In this document: piece by piece, positions 21,201-31,617 of the stretch
Layout of the letters: each line of letters opens with the position of its first letter
Position numbering within the stretch: position 1 is the first letter of the stretch
NCBI RefSeq assembly: GCF_001411555.2
Contig: NC_049901.1
Span: 40,642,964-40,706,963 of the forward strand
Direction: 5' to 3'
DNA length: 64,000 bases
Origin: Juglans regia
Taxonomy: Eukaryota > Streptophyta > Magnoliopsida > Fagales > Juglandaceae
Notes under the pieces: generated by a model
What the model was told of the DNA's origin: nothing
The model's database searches: none
The model's input: only the letters and a program-made list of their open reading frames with translations
Translations under genes and position numbers: made by a program

Positions 21201-24200
21201 AAATCAAGCTTCAAGAAAAGCAGGGAGTTACAACATCTCTTTTTGACAATCAACTACGATGCTAAGGGTGGTAGTTCAACTAGAGGGAAGTCTAAAGGGA
21301 GGGTATTGTGAAGACAGGTATCAAGGTGTTGGGGTTGGTGTTCGGGTAGAGTTTTAGTTCTACGGGAAACAAGGATTGGGGTCGGGTCTGATGTACTTTG
21401 GGTTGGTTTTTTTATGGGATTTTTGGGTCATTAGGGGCTTGTTGAGTCATTTTGGGCAAGGTGTTTTCTTGTATACATTCAGTGTACTTGGTTTCTCTTT
21501 TTGATATATACAATATTTTTACTTGTAAAAAAAAAAGTAATTTAAATGATTTTTTTTATTAATTTATTTGAAAAAATAATAATTAGACCGGACCGAATCG
21601 ACCGATAACTACCGGTCCTATGGATGTTCGGTCCGGTCCGGGGAAAGTGATGGATCAAAAATTTCGGTCCATCACCGGACTGGACCAGACTGGACCAATT
21701 TACAACCCTAGCCCTTTACTCATGCGCATCCCTTCTTCTCTTTCCGATTGGTATACTAAAAGTGCTTTATTTAATATTTATATCACACATCCGATTCTGG
21801 TTGATCTAGTCCTAATTTCGTTCTAACTAAGCTAGCTCGTGGCTTGGTCTTCAGTGGAACCAATTTCGATCCATCATTTTCCCTGGACCGGACCAATTTA
21901 CAGCCCTACCCTTTACTCATGCGCATCCCTTCTTCTCTTTCCGATTGGTGTACTAAAAGTGCTTTATTTAATATGTATATCACATCCGATTCTGGTTCAT
22001 CTAGTCCTAATTTCGTTCTAACTGAGCTAGCTCGTGGCTTGGTCTTAAGTGACATGATCTTCCCTTGGGTTGCTTATCTGCCTATTGACTGACTCCCCTG
22101 CATCCCAATTTGCTTTTACAGTGCTTTCTTCAGGTGGTTTCCATCTGGACCTACTTCTCGCTTCTCTCCTGGATTCAAGATCAATATCTGTTCTTCTTTG
22201 AGCTTTTGTTGAAATTCATCAAGGCTCACCTTTGTTGAATGCACTACCTCTCTCAGGCTAGCAAAAGTCTGCTAAAAATTAAAGTTGTTTCTCCTCAGCC
22301 ATATTCTCCTCATGATAGCAGCAACAACTTCTTGCTCATCCTGTTGAAGACTCCTGTTGAAGACTCTTAGTTAACTTCTCCCAAATGGCCACAAAATCAT
22401 CTTCTTTACATGACCACTTCTGGATAGGACCTGAGTGTTCAGTCCAAACATCTGTTGCTGCTACACAGTTCCACAGAGTGTGACATACGGTTTCCTCTCT
22501 TTCACATATGGGACACGGGATTCTCTATAATTTTCCTCGGATACAGATTTTTCTTTGTGGGAAGGCAGTCATTGATGGCTTTCCAAACAAAGGTCTTCAC
22601 AACTCCAGGAACATTCATTCTCTAAACGGTTTCTTTCCACATCTCATCTCCATCTGACTTTCTTGAAGGCTCCCTTAACCCTCTTCCTCCTTCCCATATC
22701 CAGGTGGTATGCACTTTTTACATTAAAAGTTCCATTTTGGCGTACCCTCAAATTCAGCATTTAGGCTTTTTAGGAATGAGCGCTATAAAAGTTTCATTTA
22801 TACTTTTTTCAAACCTTCCATTTTCGTGAAATTCATGGCGGACCCCCATGATGTCTTCTTTGAGCACTTCCAGCATGTTTGAAAACAAGCCATAGAGAAG
22901 CCATCCGGTCTTGGAGCTTTGTCACCCGCCATGTGTCTTAGCACTTGTCAAATGGCCTTTCGAGTTGTTCCTTTTCCTGTGAATCAAGAACATCAAAAGC
23001 AAGCTCATCTAGTCTCGGTCTCCAAGAAAATTGTTCCAAAAGCACACTCTCATAGTAAGTGACAATGTGATGTGCGATCTCGGTTTGGTTGGAGTAAGCC
23101 ACCCTATCAATCATCAACATCTCTATAGTATTGTTTCTCCAATGTGAGTTAGTCACCTGATGGAAAAACTTGGTGCATCTATCCCCTTCCTTCAACCATA
23201 ATGCTTGCGATTTTTGTCTCCAAGATATTTCTTCCAAAAGAGAAACCTGCTCAATATCCTCAGTCACTTAGGTTTTACGAGCCCTTTCTGCTTCAAATAG
23301 TTCCCTCTCCTCTTCCACTCCCTCCAATCCCTTGAGTTTCTCCAAAAGAGTTTTTTTTTGGCCTTCCACATGACCAAACACTTGCTCATTCCACACCTTC
23401 AAATCTTTCTTCAGGGACTTCAATTTGCAAACCAGGATGTAGCTGTGATTTCCATAAAAGTGGTAAGAAGACCACCATTGTCTGACTCTATCAAGAAATC
23501 CCTCCAACTTCAACCACATGTTCTCAAACTTGAAGTACCTTGGGCCTCTATGAAGACCTCTGCAATCCCAATGGATTGAACTTACTCGTGATAAGAAGGG
23601 ATTAGGGGCCCACCGTTGGTGAAATTAATACGATTTGCAACAGTGTTACAGACCTTTAGACTTCCAAATTATGTAATATTTCTAGACATAGTATTTTAAA
23701 TTATTATAAACTTAAATGACCAAATTTATAGCCATTTAACTCAGGAGTGGATGATATGGCTCAAAGGGAGTAAAGATCTTGCTTCAAAATTATATACCTC
23801 ATCCAATTAATGACTGTAAATACGGAAAAGATTTTCCAATCCCACTGGATTGTATCATGCTACCTGATTGTTCCTTTCCCTTTTTCTTTAATTAATTTTT
23901 TTCCTGCATTGCTAATGTTATTCCTTGCTCATGTTGCAGTTGGTTGGTCGGCTGGACAATAGTGCTGTTTCAGCAACAGGTGCAAAGATGGCATTCAAAT
24001 CCAATGAAGAGGTAGAAGTTCAAGTGAGGTCCATCCCCCTCAATGAAGTAATCCCAGAATCAGAGCCTGTGCTTCTGATCAAAATAGATGTTCAGGGCTG
24101 GGAATATCATGTGCTAAAAGGAGCCTCGAAGTTACTAAGGAGAAAGGGAAGGAAAGCACCATATCTCATCTATGAGGAAGATGAGCGATTGTTGCAAGCC

Positions 24201-24302
24201 AGTAATAGCAGTGCCAAAGAGATTCGAGATTTCCTCCAAACTGTGGGTTATAGTCATTGCACAAAGCATGGTACAGATGCCCACTGCACCAAGACAGATT
24301 GA
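18207..24302 (+). CDS. FkbM-domain SAM-dependent methyltransferase, type II membrane protein
   Basis: Two exons, 18207-18806 and 23940-24302, joined in phase 0 across a 5.1-kb intron, give 320 residues. Residues 18-38 ([14 protein letters not shown] core) form one hydrophobic segment after a basic N-terminus, as in Golgi type II membrane proteins. The SAM-binding motif I is DVGANVG at 137-143, the acidic loop FEP at 159-161, and the FkbM signature [16 protein letters not shown] at 246-261 comes from exon 2. Plant members of this Methyltransf_21 family are poorly characterised; O-methylation of a sugar or similar substrate in the secretory pathway is an inference. Both exons are intact despite a large transposon load in the intron. 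The ATG at 18207 precedes the membrane segment directly; the ATG at 18146 is in another frame. Confidence 0.88.
20099..21538 (+). mobile_element. Inner LINE deletion derivative: ORF1 joined to a 3' tail
   Basis: After an AT-rich stretch the sequence turns GC-richer at about 20099, carries one long open frame (20166-21311), and ends at 21440-21537 with the LINE-like tail (GTATACATTCAGTGTACTTGG, a TTTTGATATATACAATA stretch and an A-run). No endonuclease or reverse transcriptase lies between ORF and tail. AGTAATTT borders it on both sides (near 20082 and 21536), a possible target duplication. It sits inside the hAT-like element. Confidence 0.65.
20166..21311 (+). CDS. LINE ORF1-like protein, 381 residues, intact frame
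   Basis: The longest uninterrupted frame of the window outside the host genes. It starts [19 protein letters not shown], has [14 protein letters not shown] near residues 19-35, SYAAVLKTG near 68-76, a coiled-coil-like [19 protein letters not shown] near 100-118, and a basic [19 protein letters not shown] stretch near 150-175. This arrangement resembles the N-terminal gag-like part of plant L1 elements (nucleic-acid chaperone), although no zinc knuckle is present. The C-terminal 200 residues are low in recognisable motifs. It is most likely an element-derived ORF and not a host gene. Confidence 0.55.
   Translation: MAVEEYGGGGRRNFIFIPEEGGSGWRRMGEVLRHFSFCKRGSDGLEGQDGVVGRENLEKDPSISSVARQSYAAVLKTGHASGVQSVGGLPITPQDQLVEMHKSLKEMETQLVELKTAITFMSTKIDRLSAGGNRVVRNMIGPNPSNLEKGKRKIGFGSIPITRSRRVWLVKRKSGLFEVGSTSGIGIETSVMECHSPRVTQDRLIAGITPLVPEETMAPSLELKEKCVLPRYEGDVGSAIIPKVKGLVVTPESPMGTPIPLERTNGVTGEPMGLALVPCVEECLESGVQVDGDIMVPLVSLPPIADWILPKVNEIQQFVGISHGGCEDQFNELITTIEASRTLETKSSFKKSRELQHLFLTINYDAKGGSSTRGKSKGRVL
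21655..22046. repeat. 197-bp tandem duplication spanning the hAT-like right end
   Basis: Copy A (about 21655-21851) and copy B (about 21852-22046) each contain the terminal part of the hAT-like element (GGACCAATTTACA-CCCTA) followed by the same flanking LINE sequence (CCCTTTACTCATGCGCATCC to GCTCGTGGCTTGGTCTT). The offset is 195-198 bp. The copies differ by scattered substitutions and small indels, so the duplication followed the hAT insertion and is not very recent. Confidence 0.8.
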
Positions 24303-25988
24303 CATAGTTTTCTACATTGAAGATTGCTATGAGAAATGTAGCCCCACTACAGTGTTTTTGGTGGCTTACCTACATGATTTTGGGCACTGAAAGGCATACA
24401 ACAACGAATCTTCAAGAGTGGAAGGTGAGACAAATTGTCATAGGACACCTTTGTTACAGGGTTCGCAGCTGCGTGGTTGAGAGTCAGCTTCCTTGCTGCT
24501 CAGAGGAAAACATCCATGCAGGAATTGATGATACATGTATGCAGAGTTTTGGTATTGAAGAAGCTGCTGTGCCCTTGCTTGCCAGTTGGTCTTGTTTAGG
24601 TTTGTTGGCTGTGCTTTTATTTGTATGCTTTAAAATCCAAAATTCATTACCTTTTGTTAATTGATAGATGCAACATAAAATTCTTTACTTATTTGATAGA
24701 TGCCTTGAAATGTTGGGGAATGCATTGAGGTACAGGTGGCCATGATGAATTACTTGGCTTACAGTTTATAGTGAATGTTTTCATGCTTCCATCACCATTC
24801 ACAACCTGCCTCGGCATCAAACCCACTTTAAAGAGAAATGAATCGCATCAAGCAAGAAAATAGAGGGAAGGGAAGGGAACTTCTCACAGTGAAAATGTCG
24901 TCCTTCTATATAATTAAGTACACAGTAAAAAAATGCCTTTTTCGATAGATAGATGGAGAAAGTATGTGCATTGTACTTGTACAAATAATAGAAGGTGCCC
25001 AGATGACAAACATTTCAAAACCAAAAGTTTCGACCATTACTACACGTTCTTTGAAATAGAGTCAAGAGTGAAAAATATGTGCCAATTGTAAGTTCAACCA
25101 TCAGGCACAACGATCTGGGTTTATAAATCGCATGTTTTATTATACCTCTTAAAATTGCTGCAGTTTTTGCTTATGCAGACAAACCAAACGACTGGAAATA
25201 AACCATCCAAATTACAGTCTCTTCGGTACAAAAAAGATGTCAGGAGTTCTAGGGTGAGAAATTCCTAAAAGGATGCGACATGTATTTCTCTAAAAAATAA
25301 GTGAAGGTACGAACGCAATACATTGCAGAAAGATTGATAAACCAAGATCTTCCCTCCGTGCCCTCCCCACTATCAACAACAACAATCTCATCGACCCCAG
25401 ATTCACATCGTCCTTGCTTCGTTTCTTTCCCTAAAATGGTCAGTCACTGTCTCAAACCAGGCAAGCAATTGCCAAAAACAAAATTCCTTAGGGCGGCAGC
25501 CAATGGAATTGAAAATAATGTGGACTTCGAACTAAGAAGCAACTCAACCTAATCACATTATGTCTCATCCTGGCTAACAATGGTAATAAAATCCCTACAT
25601 TGGCCATCCAGATTCTAGTAAGTAGTCAAGTGCAGAGTTTAAAACTTCAAACTTGTGATGATGCTTCTTAAAGCACCAGAGCACCGAGCTGAAGAGCTAC
25701 TTAGTCTTTTCCTCAGCCCTCGTGGCTGATCTGATCCCGGCCAACGCCACCACGGATGCCTCAAGAGAATATTGATACTGGCATTACGGCCCTCATCTTA
25801 CAAAAGGAGGGGGGTGTCTTTCCCACATTCATACATGTCTGAACATATATTTATATTTTAACAAATTCCAGCTTATCTGCAGCAACAGTTGGTTCATATT
25901 TTCATAGGTAATGTTGCAATGCAAAATGCCAAATTTTGAATGTACACAGAAATTTTTAAGGCTTGCGCCAGTACTTGCAGAATACATA
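24303..25988. other. Convergent intergenic region between FkbM and HO1
   Basis: Holds the 3' ends of two convergent transcripts. The only notable item is a 27-codon coding-like tract on the minus strand at 25697-25777. The rest is unremarkable AT-rich sequence. Confidence 0.6.
25697..25777 (-). other. Coding-like 27-codon tract downstream of HO1
   Basis: On the minus strand an AG acceptor-like site is followed by a phase-0 open tract reading YQYSLEASVVALAGIRSATR and then a short charged tail to TAG. The region is GC-richer than its surroundings. It could be a cryptic or alternative last exon of HO1, a stray exon of an unknown gene, or chance. No family is recognised. Confidence 0.25.
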
Positions 25989-28839
25989 TTACGACAATAT
26001 TAAACGAAGAATTTCTCCAGAGTGCTTGAATGATTTCTCGGTTTCTTCCAAACAATGATTCTTCTCCTCTCTGGTCCAGCCCTAAGAAAACCCAAGTATG
26101 AATAAGTTTTTTTTTTTATTATTTTAAACAAGGAAATAAAAATAGTCAACAAAAATAGTATAAATTATCAATATCTCCTTCTCTTCTCTCCGTCTTTTTT
26201 GGAAACTCAAACTAACCCTCCAAGGTTTTGGGTATATTAAAATCTTCGGATCAGCAGTTTCAATAGATGCCAAACGTGCACATAGCGTGCTTGAGTCATG
26301 AAATTAAGCGTAGCTTCATGGACAGTAAAACAGCCCTGTACAGTTGTACTTGGCTTTTGAAAACAGATCATGGAGGTTAAATAATGGCTAAATTTCGTGG
26401 TCAGTCTCCACGTTCATGTTAGGGAAAATCCTCCAATTAGGAAACAAAATATGATATTTTTATTTCATTCCAAACCATGAGGATATGTAGTATGATGTTT
26501 CCAAATGGAAAAAAAGAGTTAGCCCCCCTACCACAAGGATGCAACTTGTAATTTATCCAAACAAAATTGAAGTATCACCGAAAGGCAAACAATGTCTCTT
26601 AGTATCTATGTGGCAGATCACTTATCAAAAAGTATTATGCAGAACAGCAAATGATAAAAAAAAAAAATCAATGCAAAGGGTGCGCGAGAAAATACCTCAG
26701 CAACTTTATTCAACTTCTCCCTCACATTCTGCAACAGTTGAGAAAGGTCACCATCCCATTTGTAAAATTCCAGTTCCTTCTTGTTCAGAATCGTTTGAGC
26801 TACCTGAATGAGGGTAATAAAAAAGGAACGTGATACTTGTCAGAAAAGGAAAAGAAAAGAAAGGAAGGTGGATTAGTCACCTTGCAAACTAAAATAAAGA
26901 GCCAATGCTATTTCTCATATTTACTAAGCGAGAAAATAAATAAATAAAGAAGCCAATGGCACAATGGTACCTCATCTACATATCAAATTATTCTTTAAAT
27001 AAATCAGTAGCACTCCCTACCTAGACGGGGCAGGGGAGGGGAGGGGAGGGGAGGAGAATGCAAAAAGAGGAGAGAGAGAGAGAGAGGGCGGGGGGGAGAT
27101 AGGGCATTTTCAAAATCAGATAAGAGCATCCCCCTACATGTTAGCACCCACATAACTTGAATGGAAAATGCTACCGGGAAAAAAGTCATGAAGAAGTTTT
27201 GTTGAATCAGCCAAATAGACATAGCCCAAGTACACAGGAAGTATACACGTACTTCATGACAACTATAATAAGCTAGCCTAAAAAAAACACAAATCATACA
27301 CAAAAGATCAGATAGAAGGAAAAAATAGAAAGAAAGAAAGTACCGCATCCAACAAAGCACATCAGATGTCTCCCTACATGCTTACAATTGGACACAAACT
27401 AGGGGGACGAGTCTGCAAAATAAAGGAACATAAAACAAATTCCTAGTTCTATAGAAAGTCAACTTTTACCTCCTTTAAATGAATCTCTATTTAAGGGGCA
27501 AGGATATGTGAAAATTTTGGTGATATCCCTAAATTACAATTGCGCATCAAAGGACAAGCACACAAGTACATGGGACAGACAGTAACAGTATGTTATAACA
27601 AACAAACTTTCCAAGCTGATATTTATTTACCTTTTTCCCAATCATGCGACCACCAGCACTATGGGCAAAATATACATTGTAGAAGTGGCAGAGAAATGCT
27701 TGAGGGTCTTTCTCTGATAATTCCTTCAGGTATTGTGCATAGGTCACACCAGGAGTAGAAGGTTCTGGGATGGCATGGCCTTGCTCCTTGAACCACTCCA
27801 AATCTTTAGCCAGTTTTTCAGATCTTTCTAATCCAGTGTTTCTGAATTCAGCATCTACAACCAAAAGGAATGCAATTTTTAATTGTTTAGCTGTGTGATC
27901 AGTGAAGAAAAAAAACACACACAAAAGAAAAAACGAAAAACCTGCACACAAACAAAGGCCCATACAAATACATTAGTTCACAGGGAAGTTGGCGATTCCG
28001 ACTAATGAAAAACCGACTTTTAGGTTCTCCAAATTTAACATCATGTTTGCCAACCAACAACTTCCATGATTTATATTTTTTTGAGTAATGCCAGACGAGC
28101 TGACGCGCTACCTATCTCACTACAAAGCCATAGGAATCAACCTTTTTAAGAAAAAAAATTCATCTATCCAGCTCATGTGAAAGCCTCTCTCATAACCAGT
28201 TGGTCATCATCATCTTCTTGTTCTCTCTCTCTTCCACTCTCCCACCCTCCCTCCCTCTCTCAACCGCAGAAATGCTAATCAACGTCACTCTCCACATCCT
28301 TGCACAACTCTGTTAATACCCCAAATAATGAAATTCATAGGAAAGGCAAAAAAGTCACAGGAGGGAAATAAAAGGGAAAAACGAATCTTCATAACAAGAC
28401 TGACAAACTCACAGGCGGGAAAAGCGGCCTTCTCGACAATCCCTTCGAGCGTGTCGTAGACCAACTTGCTGTCAACAAGGAACCTCAAATAGCCATCGAT
28501 GGTGGGGTCCCACTTTGCCACGGGCCGCTCCTCCGGCTCCTTGACGTCCTTCTCGCCCTCTTTGGCCTGGTCTTTGGTGTGCAACTTCATCGCCACAAAC
28601 CTCATCTCCTCTACAAATCCCTTGGACTCGCCCGGGTAACGCTTGCTGGGCTTCTCGGCCGTCGTCGCGGACACAACCACAGCCTTCAAAGGCATCTCCG
28701 CTGTTCTGCGAGGAAACCGAAGGTGGCCACTCTTCTTGAGGGAGAAACTGGAATCAGGGTTCGCGAGAAAAGGGGGTATTTGGATGTGGCGTTTGGTGAA
28801 ATACGACTGGGATTGGGAAATCTGGGTAAGAGAAGCCAT
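25989..28839 (-). CDS. HO1: Heme oxygenase 1, chloroplastic
   Basis: Plastid ferredoxin-dependent heme oxygenase: opens heme to biliverdin IX-alpha, Fe2+ and CO, the first step toward the phytochrome chromophore. Exons on the minus strand: 28839-28413, 27854-27631, 26803-26696 and 26081-25989, giving 283 residues (Arabidopsis HY1 is 282). Residues 1-55 are rich in Ser, basic and hydrophobic residues with few acidic ones, as in a transit peptide. The proximal heme ligand is His87 in [17 protein letters not shown]. The distal-helix glycines lie in [17 protein letters not shown] (199-215). The C-terminus is [15 protein letters not shown]. The start at 28839 is preferred over the in-frame ATG at 28908 because the family begins with MASLT-like sequence. 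A LINE 3' UTR scrap lies in intron 2 at 27190-27260. Confidence 0.96.
27060..27087. repeat. (GA)n-rich microsatellite in HO1 intron 2
   Basis: An AGAG repeat preceded by GGGGAGG blocks at 27027-27055, forming a purine-rich stretch on the plus strand. Confidence 0.8.
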
Positions 28840-29507
28840 GGAGGAAGAGTGCACGGAAGCTTTGGAGTGAAAAACACTAATGGCAACGTTGTTGAATATC
28901 AGAAACACCTATAGCGTAAATCTCGATTTGCCTTGGAATGGCGGTTCAAGTAATCTTGAAGACTAAGCGACAAAACAATAATAAAAATATGTACTTTTGT
29001 ATAATGGAACAATAAATTATTATCAAGAAAATATTGAAAACTGTGAAAAAAATGACTCTGTATGCTGTAATGGCTTCTGGGGTGTGTGACCGCAGTTTGC
29101 TTTGCTTTGCTTTTTCTAGGGGCAGACAAAAGAGTTTTCTGGATAGAATCCGGAAGGAAGGAGTTTCCTTTCGCTTCGTATCGTGTCGTGTCGTCCGAGA
29201 AAGGTCCTGGGGTTATATCGGTAATAGTACCTTTCTCCCCGCCGTCTATTGTTGTTCATATTTCGTGGACAGAGTTAGTGGGCGTAACGTGCCGATTTGG
29301 TCTGATTTTGGTATAACTTTATAATTCAATCCGATTTTTTTTTTTTTTTGAAAGATAATTCAATCGGATTTTTAAAATGTAAGAATCGGATCGCTTCATT
29401 GTTAAAATTAAAACTTTTGATTTTTTTAATTTCGGTCCAAACCGTTTGTATCAATTTGCATGGAATTCTGGGTCCTTTTTATATCAAAAATTCAATATAT
29501 CGTCCCT

Positions 29508-29662
29508 ATATATCACACATTATATTTTTTTTCTCTTACTAAATATATGATATATAGATGATGAGTAGAATAATTTAAATAATTTTAAAAAAATAATAAT
29601 AAAATAAAATATAATGTATAATATAATATGTGAAGATGATGAGAATCAAAACTCTTTTTATA
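29508..29662. mobile_element. MITE of the ATGATGAG family
   Basis: The left part reads TATATATCACACATTATA. The right part carries GAAGATGATGAG and is roughly complementary to the equivalent elements at 36256-36626 and 49906-50077. It is short, AT-rich and non-coding. Confidence 0.45.
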
Positions 29663-29746
29663 TAAGACATTATTGCCGTTGCCATGCATGTGTGCACATG
29701 TAAACTTTTTTAGTCTTTTCGGATGAGGTCTACAACTAAGAAAGAG

Positions 29747-29917
29747 AAATACTATTTATTATCCTTACATCATATATTAATATGTAATTTATTATTTTTG
29801 TTATTTTATTTAAACACACATATTTACACATCAACATATGTATATTTAAATAAAAAAGTAAAAAATGATGAGAAAAATATATTAGTATGTGGTGTAGAAA
29901 ATGATGAATAAATATTT
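29747..29917. mobile_element. Fold-back MITE
   Basis: The left arm AAATACTATTTATTATCC and the reverse complement of the right arm (AAATATTTATTCATCATTTT) are imperfect inverted repeats spanning nearly the whole element. It is AT-rich and non-coding. Confidence 0.5.
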
Positions 29918-30179
29918 TATCTAAAAAAGATTGGATGAGATATAGTACTTCTATACAGAAGCCTCTTACACCGCACACCATGCCAGGTTTCATTTTTTGT
30001 TCTCTCCCAAAATCTGAAATTCTTAGTTAGTTATATTTTTATTAAATTGAATTTATTTTGAATTAATTTACATGATTACATTAGTTGATTAAATTTTTTT
30101 TTTTTTAGATCATACAAAAATATCATATTTTGAGATTCTTAATTCAAATTCAAATAGAAAAATGAAAAAAAAATAACAA

Positions 30180-31349
30180 TTGGTCCATGACCTTTGGTGA
30201 AATGTTCTCATGTTCACGACTTTTTTTTACAAGGTCGTGTTAGTGGATCGGCCTCAACATTTATCAAATTCTCCTCCTCATCAAGCATATCAACGTTTTC
30301 TAGATCTATTGAGACTCGACTAATTGCACAAGAGGTAGCTGCTCTAGATGGTGGTCTACGGCTCGAAGTACCTGTTGATAACGCCAACGATTGTGCATCA
30401 TCCTCTTGTAGAGAATCGTGGCGAGATGGTGTAGCATCTATAATTTGAGCAAATAATATGAAACAATTAACAAACAACTGCCATTTAACATATTATAAAA
30501 ATTATCTACAAATTGGAAACACATTGAAAATGAAAAAAATATGTGTCCATTTGTGTTTGTGATTTTAAAAATAAATAAAATACAAAAAAATGAACGTTCA
30601 CTCGAGCCACACTCGAGTGAAGGCTCTAGCGAATAATCTGTGTGATGTTCACTCAACCCACACTCGAGCAAAGACTCGATCAGACAATCTAACCTGGAAC
30701 AAAAACACTCTATTTTTCCAAAACCTAAATCCCTCAATTCCTAAAGTTAATAGCCTAAAAATTGAAATTATTGAAATGCAAAAAACAAATCATTGAAATG
30801 AATAACAAATCAAACACATTTCACAAATTTCACAAATTTCAAACCATAATGTGACAATTAAATGATTTTGGAACCCTAAAATTCTACAAAAAAAAAAATT
30901 GAGTGACCAAGTAGCATACAATTTGTGATGATCTCCGGAAGGCAACTTGCGGCAGTCACAGGTGATAGCAGATGGTGGGAGACTGGGGGAGGTGAAGCAC
31001 AGTGTGGTGACAAAGAGAGATTAGGGAGTTGCAGGTCTGTCGTACGAAAGTGAGAGGGGGGAGAGAGAGAGAGAGAGAGAAGGGTATCCTGCATTTCCAC
31101 GAAACAATGTCATTCCGCTAGAAGCGAAACAACGTCTTTTAGTTACTTGACCAAAACGTCCCCCGCATTGTGGACCCACTTGAGCGAAATGACGTTGTTC
31201 CCCTTAAAGTGGAACAATGTCGTTTTGTTGCATTGTTTTTAAAAAATAAATATCGGAGTTCAGACTCCGACTTCGAATTTCACAAACTCCAACTGGAGCC
31301 TTGTTGGAATTTGGCCGAAATCGAAAAATCGAAAATTTTGCCAACCCTA
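30180..31349 (-). mobile_element. hAT transposon 5'-end remnant (minus strand)
   Basis: The terminal sequence read on the minus strand from 31349 is TAGGGTTGGCAAAATTTTCG, a hAT-like end. A 700-bp leader follows, then an open frame (30477-30214). Its end, DPLTRPCKKKS, followed after one shift by a His/Glu-rich stretch, resembles the start of a BED zinc finger (R/K-KKS-x-VWEHFTK in hAT transposases). The element is lost after about 30180, so the catalytic domain is absent. A (GA)n run lies at 31061-31080. Confidence 0.5.
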
Positions 31350-31389
31350 ATAGCCGAACAGTAAAACAGTAAATAAAAAGGATAATAAT

Positions 31390-31617
31390 GGCTTACTACT
31401 CTTCTACCACCCTTTTACTACTTTATAGTGTATTTGAAATTTTATTTTTTTATTATTTTCTTTTAAGTATTTTTCTAACATCTTTAATTATTAAGAAAAA
31501 ATTTTAAAAAATATATATAACTTCATTAATAGTCACTTTCTTAACCATTAAGTAAAAAAATTAAAATAAATAAATAAATAAAAGGAATAGTAAATGTGTG
31601 GTAGGAGGTACCAAGCC
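31390..31617. mobile_element. MITE with GGCTT termini
   Basis: The left end GGCTTACTACTCTTCTACCA and the reverse complement of the right end (GGCTTGGTACCTCCTACCAC) form a 20-bp imperfect terminal inverted repeat. The AT-rich middle is partly self-complementary. Confidence 0.65.

Larger units (their letters stand above)
19397..21711. mobile_element. hAT-like non-autonomous element nested in the LINE
   Basis: The left end AGGGGTGTAAATAATTCGG and the right end GACCAATTTACAACCCTAG are inverted repeats (AGGG(G/T)TGTAAAT). CCCTTTACT flanks both sides (19388-19396 and 21712-21720), consistent with the 8-bp duplication of hAT elements allowing for one ambiguous end base. Subterminal sequence on both sides is full of GGACCGG/CCGGTCC words. 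No hAT transposase is encoded. It interrupts the minus-strand LINE and is itself interrupted by a plus-strand LINE derivative. Confidence 0.75.
18989..23600 (-). mobile_element. Outer L1-type LINE (minus strand), internally deleted, in the FkbM intron
   Basis: Read on the minus strand from about 23600: [15 protein letters not shown] and [10 protein letters not shown] (linker), the [23 protein letters not shown] region (23267-22938), a damaged remnant of the N-terminal reverse transcriptase, and then a jump to the zf-RVT part near 22700-22380 ([17 protein letters not shown]). The RNase H-like end is at 19432-19040 ([28 protein letters not shown]). A T-run at about 18989-19001 marks the 3' poly(A). 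The catalytic reverse transcriptase core is missing, and 19397-21711 is a later insertion. Confidence 0.8.

Noticed and set aside
28579..28914. 111-codon and shorter plus-strand frames across HO1 exon 1
   Set aside because: They are shadows of the heme oxygenase transit-peptide exon and have no recognisable motif.
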